The notes under the pieces were generated by a model. It made no database searches. It was not told where the DNA came from and saw only the letters and a program-made list of their open reading frames with translations. A stretch of DNA of 64,000 bases. Source: Lutjanus erythropterus (taxonomy: Eukaryota > Chordata > Actinopteri > Lutjaniformes > Lutjanidae). Location: contig CM034598.1 in NCBI GenBank assembly GCA_020091685.1, positions 19,263,745 to 19,327,744 on the forward strand. Direction: 5' to 3'. Position 1 is the first letter of the stretch; each line of letters begins with the position of its first letter. Shown one piece after another: positions 10,008 to 19,141 of this stretch. The position numbers and the translations under genes are program-made.

Positions 10008-13000
10008 AGGAATAAAACCACCCCCAGATCCACGTGCCCACATCAAGACACACATGAATAGACTGAAGGCACCATGCATGCAATGTGAGGGGGACTGCAG
10101 AGATCCTTTGTTTATGTATGTTTCATTATAGACCTGTTTTATTACACTGAGGGAAGTCCAGTTAGCACTGGAATAGCTGATATATAATAATCAAGATGAA
10201 ACAGTAACACACTAAAATAACCATCAATAGTAAATGGTAAATTAATTCATTATTTAAATTATATATTAGTTAATTAATAGTTGCTTAATAGATATTTTCC
10301 TGACCTATTAATAAACTTTCAAATAAAGTTATATGCTTTATAAACTATTTAATAACTAACTATCAAGTTTTATAAACATCAGTTGCAACTTCACAATAAC
10401 CATCCAGATAATGTTCTAAGACAACACGTTCTAGTTCTCACTCGTCAGTGGCCCAACACTTCAAACTACGATGCTGTAGTTACCCCTCCTCTAGTGTTGT
10501 TTTCGCACATGCAGTGCTCAGTGGTCATGTTAGCAATAATATGTGCGGTTAGACGTTCAAATATAGGCACAAACACTACTTGGGTAGCTTTAGGAAAAGC
10601 TCATGCTTTGGGTTAAAATAAGTATGTTACTTATGAAAGTTCAGTATAGACTTCTTTTTCATCTTTTTAAAGAAGAACTTAAAAATGTTGCACGCCATTT
10701 ACACGTGGTATTAAAATGCAATCTGTGTCTGATTAGAGAGCTTCAAAATGTCACAGGATCATAATGTTGAGAGATTCCACCAGTTTTTGGTAGCCATCAT
10801 GTCTTCCAGCTGTCTCTCCTTTGTTCTCTCTGTGTCATTTTCTATCAGCATCATATCTCTTTCTGTCCTCTTCATCTCTTCATTTGATGTCTTATACTCC
10901 ATCGTTATGTCCTTGACTTAGACTGTCTCAACCCCTGGTTCACCATCCTCAAGCCTTCCCCCCACCCCCAACATCCTCTCCTCTCCTCCTCATACATCCC
11001 TGTTATCATCTCTTATTCTGACCTCCGTCTAACCCCATGCTCTTCCCTCCCTCCACCACCCCTCCCCTCTCCTCACCAGCTCCACGTGGGTGAGCTGCTG
11101 TGCCAGTGTGTACGGGTCATTGCAGATGGAGAGCATGTCCTTCTGGATGGGTGGAGGCTTGGTTTTGAAGGCCACCAGCTTGTCAGAGATGGAGGAGGCA
11201 TTGAGGGAGACCTTGACGATGCTCTCTTCCCCTTGGCTCATCTGGGCCAGCCTCTGGTTGAGCTTCTGCAGCACCTGGTTCAGGGTTTTCCAGTATGCCT
11301 GCGGAGGAGGGGACGGGAGGAGAGAGGAGGGGAGAGGAGAGGAGAGGAGGGGGGTGGGGTGAGGAGAGGATGGGGGGAGAGGAGAGGAGCTGTCAATAAT
11401 GACTTTAATGAATAATTTATCAATGCTTCATTGCTTCATAGATCAGTAATAGGCATAAATCAAAAGAACTTCTGGGTTGCCAGGTTGTGAGCCAATATAT
11501 CAGCACTCTATTCTCTGCCAAAGCATACTTACTCCTTTTTATCCCAACTCCTTATTTTAGAACGTATACATTTATTTTACAATAAGTCCTTATGTGTGCA
11601 GTTATTCATATTAGTTATACATTAATAAACTTGTGGGCATGAATGTTCAAAAGTTTTCTATCAGAAAACCAGATAATGTTGCTCATGAAGAATTAACTAC
11701 ACACACACACACACACAAAGTAAAATTATTATCAAGTTATTCTCCTAAATAGCTGCAGTACTAAATTATGGTATGGTTGTATGGTTACTTTGCAGATCAC
11801 AATTTTGTACAAAACAAATTATCAAAGTACGCACTTGTGGCGTCTGATAAAAATAAATGATTAAACTGTGGAAGGATTATTTCAAGAATGCTTCCATTCA
11901 CGTGATGAGTATCAAATGAAGTACTATGCTGGTATCGTTAAAGAGTAGCTGGTATTGGTACTGTTATCATAATTTTTTAAGTGATATCCAATGCTTGCAC
12001 AACTTAGTATTTTATTAACTGTAACACTGAGTGGCTGGTTGGTGCTTTGTGACAATGTTTAATATCCAAAACATTAAGATTTAAAAACATCTGTATTTTT
12101 AGAACAAAGGCTATGCATTTTGACATTATCTAATGGTTTGTGAAAGGATTTAATGACTCCAAGAATTAAGAGTACGTCATTTTTCAGCTGAATTAAAATG
12201 TGTTCGAGTTTTTTTCCGGCAATGTGCTGTGTCCAGGAATGTGTTTCTGTGCCCCTTCCTACAGATGACTGGTCACGGAGGCCGTTGGGTCAGTCTGTCT
12301 CACAAATGACCCGGAGCCACAGCTACCACATGCATGCACACACATGCACACACACACATACTGTAGACAGCCAACTGTAAATAGCAGCACATTCATCACC
12401 ACCTGCCCTTCCCCTCTTTCTGTCCTCTCTTCACCTCCCTTCATTTTTCCCTAGCCTTCCACTCTGACTCCATCACCCTCCTCCTCCTCCTCTGCCTTCT
12501 CCTCAGCTCTCTGCGCCCCCGTATCCCATCCCCCCATTTTCTCCATCCATCTCCCTCCCTCTATTTCTCCCTGGAGGCTGCAGATAGAGCCACTCCTCTA
12601 ACATCCTTCCTTCCTCTCTTGTAATGTAAGATTGTGTAACACGGAGCTGTGGCTACTCACCCTGCACTGACACTCTGACTCCTTCCATCACCCTGCTACA
12701 GTGGTGCTGATGATAATTGAATTTCGTTCCCCATCAGAGCATTTCTCACTGCAGCTGCAGCTTATAAAGGGTATGATGGGAACGACTACACTATGGATCA
12801 AAATCAGGATTCTTACCGTCCAGAAAGTGGAAACTGATAACTTCAAGACTAGCAGGCTTTTTTTTTTGTCCTTTTGAAGGTCCCAAGTCAAACACAACAA
12901 TTTTGTAGGTATTCTCAGGTAATTGTATCTCAGAATTTTTCTTTTGGAAAACAATTCAGAACTGCTGATGAGACACCCTGCACTCTGGAGTGTACACTAA

Positions 13001-15092
13001 ATTTGCATCCAACGATTTGCTTTCTGACTTTCTTTCTTAGCACAACTTTATAACTTTATTTGGATGAAACTGGATCATATTTTATGGAGAAAACATGTTC
13101 TTGTTTCCGCTCTGATGTCCTCTGGCTGTTCAACATCAACTCTCAGTGATTTAATTACACATTTCCTGATGGACAAATCGATTTTTAAGCTTATTTGTTG
13201 CTAAAGTAGCTAACCATAACTGTTAGCTGCCTTAAGCAAGCAACAGAACCGGGCTCAGTGGTCTCCCGGTGAACACAACCAGTCACTGAGACAATCACAG
13301 GCTCAAGACCGATAGGGAATACAATACCAAAGTCGTTTACACAGTCTCCTGATGGAAAGATAGCTTTATATTGCTAAAGTAACTTAGCTAACAGCTGAGT
13401 GCCATTAGTTCGGTTAGCCTGACTCAGCCACGGAAGAGCTAAAAAAAAGCTACTGGACCCTATTCCCTGTCATCAAACTGGCCTCCGCTGGTCTCTGAGA
13501 CTGTTTGGATCCTGGTACGGCTGTGTTCACTGGCATTTTCCACCAACATGAAACTGCACGGTGCTATTGGCTACTGTAAATGTCCATCAGTGTCTGCCTC
13601 CCTACATGCCTGCTTCACAGAAAACACGTAGCAATTAGCTCTCTGCTAGCTGTTTCATGGAAACTTTAAAGATGGCTAGCTTCCAAAAATTAAAAAAGGA
13701 GTTTATGCTTTTGTCAAAGATGACCACACTGCTAACATATGGATAGGGGTGGGAATCTCTTGGCACCGTATTATAAATTTTGATTCCAATTAAGAGTGCT
13801 GCAAAATGATTATTTAATGATTATTGATGCTTCTTGATGCATTAAAATGTTTGGCTATGTTCCCTTTTCCCGTCAACTTGACAGAAGCCCAAATGCTTCC
13901 ATACACTAGCATTTAAGCCAGTGGGTGCTGGTCAGATTGTATCATCTGTAGTTATTCATGTTCAGCAAAGTAGCTTTGTTTAGAACATAAACACAATGCT
14001 TTATGTTCACATCTGTTACATCTCATCATGCAGTTGGTTCAGCTGTAAGGAACACAGCCCGTTCTTACAAAATTATTACAAGCAATTTTAATGATGATTT
14101 CCTACAGTGATTCATAATCGTTCAAGAGACAATCACGATGCATCTAAGAATTTTTCCCCCCACCCACACACGTGACTGTCATTAGTGTACCTCATCACAG
14201 GGAGCTATCCTGTGGATGATATCTTTAAGGTGTCCAACCATCTTCTCGTCCCTGAAGTCAGTCGGGAACGTCTCTGTCCACTCTGTCAGCAGCTGCAGGA
14301 TCTTGGGACCAAACTTGCGCACTTTTGCCTGTTGTTGAAGAAGTGAAAGAGCGTTAGTGCAGCCTACATTTGTGACTCCATCAGCAAAAGAAAACATGAT
14401 CAACATGAGTCAGCAATCTGGCAAAAAAAATCAGCAGTTGCTCACATGCAGGACACAAGCATGTCTCAGCGCTTCTGTTGTGCATGTGTTTCTGTTCATT
14501 AGCTCGAGCGTGTTCATACGGGAGTTATGTATTTGTGTGTGGTGCAGTGCTGACCGTATCGAGCGGGCTCTGGTCCAGCTGCTGCTGTTTGATGCACAGC
14601 TCACACACCCTGGCCAACAGCTCCGGAGGAGGGATGAACAGACGAGCGCTCAGCAAGAAGGTAAACACATAGGCTTTCTGTCAGAGGACAGAAGGAGACA
14701 TTCGCTAAGACGCTGCTGCTACATCAATAAAAAAACACTGCGGCTTTCTGTAATTAAAGGCAGCAGAGTAGCACTTCAGGGGCTAATAATCTAATTGGCA
14801 GCACTGTCACTACCACTATAAACTGAAATGGACTTTCTGATGGAGCTTATAATGAACAGTGCAGCGACTGTAGCACATTTACCTCGGGGTAGTAATCGGC
14901 AGTGGGCACAAGGTTCTGGATGAGGGTGTCCAGGGAGGCGGAGGTGATCGGGGGCCCATCGGCCAGACAAGCTTCGGCCCCCGGGCCCTCCTGCGGGGCC
15001 TCTTCCTCCTCCCCAGGCTCAGCACATGCCAGATGAGGGCTGAAGCCACTGGGAGTGGTGAACATGGTGCCTGAGCACACAGTCTGGGGCAT
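4946..15092 (-). CDS. rasgef1c: RasGEF domain-containing family member 1C (13 coding exons)
   Basis: The exons, in transcript order, are 15092-14883, 14677-14555, 14328-14191, 11298-11077, 9365-9291, 8399-8301, 7139-7037, 6951-6872, 6773-6678, 6583-6488, 6403-6280, 6157-6085 and 4970-4946. They total 1,464 nt, or 487 codons plus TGA. Every junction is GT-AG and keeps frame. The RasGEF_N/REM region spans about residues 55-180 and the CDC25 catalytic domain about 215-465; both are complete, with no frameshift. Family marks include NDPYTLAQQLTHVEL (217-231), the NFNSLMAIISGMNMSP..RLKKTW block and the DIYFLNEGCANRLPNGHVNFE block. RasGEF1 proteins catalyse GDP/GTP exchange; paralogues 1A and 1B act on Rap2. 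The subtype 1C is chosen from VRKFGPK, IAPCDE, MDPTGNF and ASYESESPENQ, which fit 1C better than 1A or 1B. The start MPQT is shared by the family. Confidence 0.95.
5037..6056. mobile_element. hAT-like non-autonomous DNA transposon in the last rasgef1c intron
   Basis: The left terminus TAGGGATGTAACAATA and right terminus TATTGTTACATCCCTA are exact 16-bp inverted repeats. They are flanked by 8-bp target duplications ctcatttg (5029-5036) and cttatttg (6057-6064), which differ at one base. An 8-bp duplication and this terminus fit the hAT superfamily. The 1,020-bp body has no recognisable transposase; its open frames (for example 5628-5870) resemble nothing I know. Confidence 0.85.
5668..5678 (+). 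other. tRNA B-box-like motif inside the hAT-like element
   Basis: ggtttaagtcc resembles the Pol III B box GGTTCRANTCC. No convincing A box or cloverleaf surrounds it. It may be a remnant of a tRNA-derived SINE or chance. Confidence 0.15.
6085..6157 (-). CDS. rasgef1c: rasgef1c coding exon 12 (residues 456-479)
   Basis: 73 nt. It encodes GLYLASYESESPENQVEKDR then WKAL; the ESESPENQ form is 1C-like. The donor is CAG|GTAAGA. The following intron is almost entirely a hAT-like transposon. Confidence 0.95.
6280..6403 (-). CDS. rasgef1c: rasgef1c coding exon 11 (residues 415-455)
   Basis: 124 nt, one base over. It encodes KFVELARQVGEFMTWKQVEC then PFEEDRAILHYLHTAPIFSE and D. The acceptor is tttctcag|AAA. 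The donor is G|GTCAGA, weaker than the others at position +3 (GTC rather than GTA/GTG). Confidence 0.95.
6488..6583 (-). CDS. rasgef1c: rasgef1c coding exon 10 (residues 383-414)
   Basis: 96 nt, phase 0. It encodes IVIPFFSLLIKDIYFLNEGC then ANRLPNGHVNFE, the most conserved part of the RasGEF1 catalytic domain, including the helical-hairpin region that opens the GTPase nucleotide pocket in CDC25 proteins. The donor is GAG|GTGAGC. Confidence 0.96.
6678..6773 (-). CDS. rasgef1c: rasgef1c coding exon 9 (residues 351-382)
   Basis: 96 nt, phase 0. It encodes HQMDPTGNFYNYRTALRGAA then HRSQTANSNRER. The acceptor is ttgacag|CATCAG; a second AG six bases further in could remove His-Gln. Human RASGEF1C keeps HQ, so the longer form is given. 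Confidence 0.94.
6872..6951 (-). CDS. rasgef1c: rasgef1c coding exon 8 (residues 324-350)
   Basis: 80 nt, completing the split serine codon. It encodes SGMNMSPVSRLKKTWGKAKT then AKFFILE. The preceding intron is 85 bp. The donor is GAG|GTAATA. Confidence 0.95.
7037..7139 (-). CDS. rasgef1c: rasgef1c coding exon 7 (residues 290-323)
   Basis: 103 nt, leaving one base over. It encodes PAKKKQRAQVIEFFIDVARE and CFNIGNFNSLMAII, a core of the CDC25 catalytic fold. PAKKKQRAQVIEF is a 1C-type block. The acceptor is tttgtag|CCG and the donor is T|GTGAGT. Confidence 0.95.
7185..7839. mobile_element. TTAA-ended MITE, left end missing, in rasgef1c intron
   Basis: The right end (about 7798-7839) reads acacaacccc..aactatccctttaa, matching the right end of the intact element at 8773-9141. 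The interior (about 7200-7340) carries the family's tactgct-tggacag and ttttagccatttaaaaaggtc motifs. The left boundary is unclear. This accounts for most of the 1,161-bp intron between coding exons 6 and 7. Confidence 0.65.
7878..7891 (+). promoter_or_regulatory. CTCF-like motif CCACTAGGGGGCAG
   Basis: This 14-mer fits the core vertebrate CTCF consensus CCASYAGRKGGCA, on the plus strand, inside a rasgef1c intron and just outside the adjacent MITE. It is a motif match only; occupancy is unknown. Confidence 0.45.
8301..8399 (-). CDS. rasgef1c: rasgef1c coding exon 6 (residues 257-289)
   Basis: 99 nt, phase 0. It encodes PCFSDQKKKTSNLEAYVRWF then NRLCYLVATEICM. The acceptor is a tandem CAGCAG, so use of the upstream AG would extend the exon to 8402 and add one glutamine. 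I chose the shorter form because human RASGEF1C has a single residue between the homologous PL and PCFSD blocks. Confidence 0.93.
8773..9141. mobile_element. Intact foldback MITE with TTAA ends in rasgef1c intron
   Basis: It starts TTAAAGGGATAGTTTGGATT and ends with the complement of TTAAAGGGATAGTCTGGATT. The two halves are inverted repeats along almost their whole length. The innermost arms (about 8904-8933 and 8975-9004) are identical over about 30 bp around tgctgtggacagggtcagca. TTAA ends suggest a piggyBac-like target preference. It has no coding capacity. Confidence 0.85.
9291..9365 (-). CDS. rasgef1c: rasgef1c coding exon 5 (residues 232-256)
   Basis: 75 nt, phase 0. It encodes EHLSHIGPEEFVQAFVQKDP then LDGTQ, a CDC25-domain block close to RASGEF1B/1C. 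The acceptor is ttttccag|GAA and the donor is CAG|GTAAAC. Confidence 0.95.
9366..11076 (-). other. rasgef1c: rasgef1c intron between coding exons 4 and 5
   Basis: 1,711 bp. It contains the compound microsatellite, AT-rich unique DNA at about 10140-10700, and a pyrimidine-rich plus strand from about 10790 to the donor at 11076. No exon-like sequence is seen inside. Confidence 0.8.
9919..10009. repeat. Compound (CA)n-(CT)n-(CA)n microsatellite
   Basis: About 20 CA units, about 11 CT units, then about 13 CA units without interruption, in the intron between rasgef1c coding exons 4 and 5. Reading frames through it are artefacts of the repeat. Confidence 0.97.
11077..11298 (-). CDS. rasgef1c: rasgef1c coding exon 4 (residues 158-231)
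   Basis: 222 nt, the largest coding exon. It starts with AYWKTLNQVLQKLNQRL and ends with the first conserved CDC25 block, NDPYTLAQQLTHVEL. The acceptor ccgcag is preceded on the transcript strand by an unusually long CU-rich low-complexity tract. The donor is CTG|GTGAGG. Confidence 0.93.
11299..11392. repeat. Purine-rich (GGA/GA)n low-complexity tract next to an acceptor
   Basis: The plus strand is almost pure G/A (ggagaggagaggagagg type). On the rasgef1c transcript it is a C/U tract of nearly 100 nt ending at the ccgcag acceptor of coding exon 4. Confidence 0.9.
11393..14190 (-). other. rasgef1c: rasgef1c intron between coding exons 3 and 4
   Basis: The rest of a 2,892-bp intron. It holds a short (AC)n at about 11700-11718, a CT-rich stretch at about 12400-12620 on the plus strand, unique AT-rich DNA, and a hAT-like fragment near its upstream end. 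No coding sequence is recognised. Confidence 0.75.
13744..14165. mobile_element. Degenerate hAT-like MITE (TAGGGGTGGGAATC type)
   Basis: The left edge is taggggtgggaatctcttgg. The right half has gattcataatcgttcaagag and a closing ttttccccccaccca, an imperfect inverted match to the left edge. The family, as I remember it, is common in teleosts. No clear target duplication is visible. Confidence 0.6.
14191..14328 (-). CDS. rasgef1c: rasgef1c coding exon 3 (residues 112-157)
   Basis: 138 nt, phase 0. It encodes AKVRKFGPKILQLLTEWTET followed by FPTDFRDEKMVGHLKDIIHR and IAPCDE, REM-domain sequence diagnostic of RASGEF1C. The acceptor is caacag|GCA and the donor is GAG|GTACAC. Confidence 0.95.
14555..14677 (-). 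CDS. rasgef1c: rasgef1c coding exon 2 (residues 71-111)
   Basis: 123 nt, phase 0. It encodes KAYVFTFLLSARLFIPPPEL and LLARVCELCIKQQQLD, the core of the RasGEF_N/REM helices. The acceptor is ctgacag|AAA and the donor is ACG|GTCAGC. Confidence 0.93.
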
Positions 15093-15098
15093 TCCTGT
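14883..15098 (-). CDS. rasgef1c: rasgef1c coding exon 1 (start codon, residues 1-70)
   Basis: The acceptor is a strong pyrimidine tract ending in tttag, followed by six UTR bases (acagga) and then ATG at complement 15092. The splice acceptor so close to the ATG shows that an upstream non-coding exon must exist. It encodes the variable acidic N terminus, then the family block TSASLDTLIQNLVPTADYYPE. The donor is GAG|GTAAAT. Confidence 0.92.
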
Positions 15099-15339
15099 CT
15101 AAAACACAGACAGACAGACAGAAAATACAGTCAGCAAAATATAAACAGAATGAGGAAGGGGGAAGAGTTTAGGTTTTATGAAATGGAAGTACAAGTACAT
15201 TACTGGTAGAAGTTAATTTAGTAAGAGGAAATTAATCTAATATACATTTTGCTCATGCTGCAGCGCACAACTACTCTGCGTCTAGCAACTGGTGGTAATG
15301 CTGATATAGTTCAGACAGTATTTCACTGTGTTAGCCCTG

Positions 15340-16500
15340 GCTTTAATTTTGTGGACATAGTCTTCATCTTTTTTCTGATGAAACAATAATGAAGACAATA
15401 ACTAAACAAAAAGTAAATTATGATCACAAAATAATGATGAAATCTATTGATACTTTTGTCCATGAATAGAAAAATGTTAGGGAGGGATGATTTGGGAAGA
15501 GATCCTATCTCTGTGTGGTGAAGAGGTTAGATGCAAACAACTGGATAGGACTGATCCACCCACAAAGTCAACTATGGTGGACTTGTTGCACGACTCATAA
15601 ACTACAGAAATGCCAACACTTGGAAGAAAGAGTAGAACAGACATATGAATAAAACTCACACTTGCTGTCAAAGAAAATGAGAGCCTTTGAAAATGGTGTG
15701 GAGCAACAATCACTGGTAAAAATGCAACACAAAGCCACTTTTGCAGATGAGTCATCCTGAAATTCATGCAAAGGTAAACACACCTAAATGTTTTGGTAAC
15801 GTTATTTTCTCAGCTGCGATGTTTCAAGTAGACATGAAATACAATACAAGCTAAAAGAAACTAACTTTGTCTTATACTGATCAGTGATGTGAATGACCCG
15901 GAGTTGCTAATGTTAGGTCAGATCAGAATTGACTGACACATTAGAGAGGAACATTAAAATAACACACTACGCTTTAACTAAACTCACTAGATTTTAGTTG
16001 ATTAAATCTACTGTAGATTTAAAACTAAAACTCTAAAACTAGACCATCAAAAGGGCCATTTTTGTCTGAAAAGGGGATAAAAAACCCCTATTATTCTTGT
16101 TTTTTGGGCTATTCTTTTTTGGGGGGGATTTGGCATCTATAGCTAAACTAGGGAGACATAAGTGTAGTTTCCAGCAAAGTTTGAGGAAAAGGCACTGAGC
16201 TGTAGGTGTAGGCTATGATGCACATTTTAGCTGACAAAGTATTAAAAACTTTTTTTTTATTCGGTGTATCGGCAACACATTTTTACAATTGGAGAATATA
16301 AGAATCAGGGAGCCACTGGAGAGGAGCAAAAGAGCTGCACATGCCTCCAGAGCTGCAGGTTGCTGACCCCCGAACTAGACTAAAACGAGAACAATTCAAA
16401 TGACTAAAATATGACTAAAACTAAATGGCATTTTAGTCAAAAGACTATGACTAAAACTAAATGAGAATTTGCTGTAAAAAATAACACTGTGTACTGCAAT
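15340..16500. mobile_element. Nested degenerate DNA-transposon relics
   Basis: The outer sequence shows gactaaaactaaatggcatt near 16416-16435 with inverted 'ttttagtca' motifs. It appears interrupted at about 16040-16375 by a second relic ending in gagctgcaggttgctgaccc, a terminus I recall from a teleost hAT-like family. Boundaries are approximate. Confidence 0.4.
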
Positions 16501-17331
16501 AGATCTACAAAGCCTCTCATTCAGCCTGAATTCTCTAACACATTTTTTCAGTCTTCATCCTAGTGTATCGTCTCCTTTTCACTCTCATTCAGTGCAGCGG
16601 CACATTCATTCCATCCAACTGTTGACCCGCTGCCGTCGTCGGGGGATACGGAATACCCCCCCCCCCCCAACAGCTGTCCCCCGTCTCCCACATCGACAAG
16701 ACAGAGGAGAGAACGGAAATGTGGGTCACTCAGTCGCCGTGGAGACTGTTGCTGCCTGAAAGCGATCGCATGTCCTCCATCTCTGCCCCTGTATGTCTTT
16801 CCCTTTAAGAATGCTTTGGGTTACACATTTTAAAAATTCAACACGCTCATTCTCTCAATGGACCGACTGCAGCTGTAGTGGCGATATGCACTTACTGTAC
16901 TGTACGCTAGAGTAGAGATACTATGGAAGCAGAGAGCACTGTGATCCTCAGGGCACGCTTATCGTCATCATCGCTCATCCTGTCATCTACACGTAAGTGA
17001 TAAATCACAGAGACCCCTCCTTCATGAACAAGTTTTAAAATTGCGAAGTAGAGGAAATGGAAAATAATGGTTAAATTAAATTACACATCGTACATGAAAG
17101 CTAACAAGTGAAATATATAAAACAATTTTATATTTTACATAATTTTATTATACTGCTTCTTTAAAATACTCAATTCTGATAACAGACCGTTCCTCTAGAT
17201 GGAATTCTGGTCACAGACTTGGACAGAGCAATAAAATTATTTTTAAATCAATGAAATCATTTTTAAATGAATATTTTTTGTCTAATAAATGTTTTTTTTA
17301 AGTAAGTAGCCGTGTAATGCATGGGATAATA

Positions 17332-17402
17332 GGATAATGTACAGTGACATCATACTCTCAAGGTTTATTTTGCAATAACGACCTGCTCACTGTACATTAT
17401 CC
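17332..17402. repeat. Short hairpin with 16-bp perfect arms
   Basis: ggataatgtacagtga (17332-17347) and its exact complement tcactgtacattatcc (17387-17402) flank a 39-base loop. Weaker inverted matching continues outside (gtgtaatg / ttattaca). It is probably part of a MITE that runs on to about 17660, where 'aatgtcccactcattgtaca' is a further degenerate arm. Confidence 0.75.
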
Positions 17403-18556
17403 CGCTTATTACAAGGTTACTCACATAAAATCAATAATTTGACAAAAAAAAATAAAAATAAATTATGGCTGGCTCCTCCAGAGTCTATGATCAAAACTGC
17501 ATCCAAGTAACAGTCTGTCCTCCATAGCAATCATCTTTTATACAGAAATGATACACCTTAAAATACTGTAACTGACCAATCAGAATGAAGTATTTAACAA
17601 AGCTGCGTAATAATTTGCAATAATGTCCCACTCATTGTACATTTTGTCTTACAAAATATAATTAATTTATATTAAATATAAATTCTATTTTCTATCTTCA
17701 TTCCTGCTCCCACTGCCTGAACCTGGTGACTCTATCTACCTGAATCACTCATCATCACCAAGGACGACGGCAGTCTCTGGGTGCCTTCAGGCGAGTTCAG
17801 CAGTACAAAGCCTCTCTGCCTGCAGGAGTCACGAGAAAGGCAGCAAAGCCACTTGCTGACAGTGAGACCTTGAGCAACATACAGGAAGTTATTTCACATG
17901 TAAACACGACATTTTCTTCCTGCTGTTTGTAGCTCAGACAACAGCCTGGCCTGAGCCTGCATCAGTATACATGCACACACAAACATACACAGATATACGG
18001 TAGTAAAGCGAGAGACTTTGATTTTGCCAGATAAGAAAGAGCCTAACTAAAACTCCCTTAATAAACTGTAACACACCAAAATAATGCAATTTAAAAGACA
18101 GTTAAAAGAAAATCCATGGCTGATATCATCCTAAATCACAAGCAATGGGTCCAGGTTTGCTGCAAACGTTTAATCCTCTGCTGACCTTCAGGTTCCCTTC
18201 CCCCCCTCATTGTCTATGAGCCACCTAGATAAACTGTCCCAGGTGTCCCTGGGGTGAAAGGTCAAGCACGCAGTAGCATGCAGAAGCGCAGCCCATTTCT
18301 CAAGTTTCCCGTGCGGTGGGTTCAGCTTTCCTTTGTTCTCCCTCTTCTATTACACATGAGCACTTATTCATGCACTTGTACACACCTAGACACAAACACA
18401 CATAGACAGGCACACAAAAGGCTGGGGGAGGGGGAGTCCTTCTGTGGGGAGCTTTTACAGCCTTCCTTCCTACTTACACTGCTGACACCCACAACCTCAT
18501 ATCTCATGATATATATCGCGGTTAAAGAGGGCTGACATCTTCTTGTGCACTCTTTA

Positions 18557-18720
18557 GAACAGTGTTTCTCAAACAGGGGTATTAGTATCCCCAGGGATAC
18601 TTTGGAGTACTGCAGGAGGAGGCACTGAAGAAAGTTAAATGTTATGTAAAATGTCTAAAATTAAATTTCTAAAATAAGTATACTATAATAAGTTAAATAA
18701 AAAAAATAATAAAGTTCTAA
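18557..18720 (+). mobile_element. Interspersed-repeat fragment (CAGTGTTTCTCAAAC type)
   Basis: cagtgtttctcaaacagggg followed by 'tatccccagggatac' resembles the terminus of a widespread fish hAT family (CAGTGGTTCTCAAACTGGGG). Only one end is evident. Confidence 0.4.
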
Positions 18721-19115
18721 GAAAAATGTAATCATTAACTGTCAAAAACTGCCAACTGCCATAAAACCTCACAGAAGCAACAAATGAAATCACATTCACT
18801 GCGACAGACCTTCAGTTGAAAAATATTACCAGCATAATATAAATTTACCTTTACATGCCATTTGAGCTGTTTGCCAGTGATTGTCACTGTCTAGATTAGG
18901 TTCCAAAGGGAGTACGCCTGGGGTGTCTTTGCGGTGACCTCTAGATTGGATTAAAACATGCAGCCACCGAGAAGACATGGCCTGATAAGCAGAGAAATGG
19001 ACAAATCCAACAAGTTTCCGCAGCAGCACAGATGCAGTAGGAAAGCATTACGGTGACTGGAAGGAACTTCCTCTGTGACAGGATTGACAGGAAGACAAAG
19101 TCGCCTCAGCTGGAG

Positions 19116-19141
19116 GAGTGTGTGTGTGTGTATGTGTGTGA
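19116..19141. repeat. (TG)n microsatellite
   Basis: An interrupted TG run. Similar short TG runs occur at about 20805-20834 and 20965-20989. Confidence 0.8.

Noticed and set aside
9771..10079. Open frames of 96 and 64 aa made of Thr-His, Cys-Val and Ser-Leu or Arg-Glu runs
   Set aside because: They are translations of the CA/CT microsatellite.
11086..11415. Plus-strand frames of 109 and 90 aa
   Set aside because: They overlap coding exon 4 of rasgef1c in antisense and run into the purine-rich repeat.
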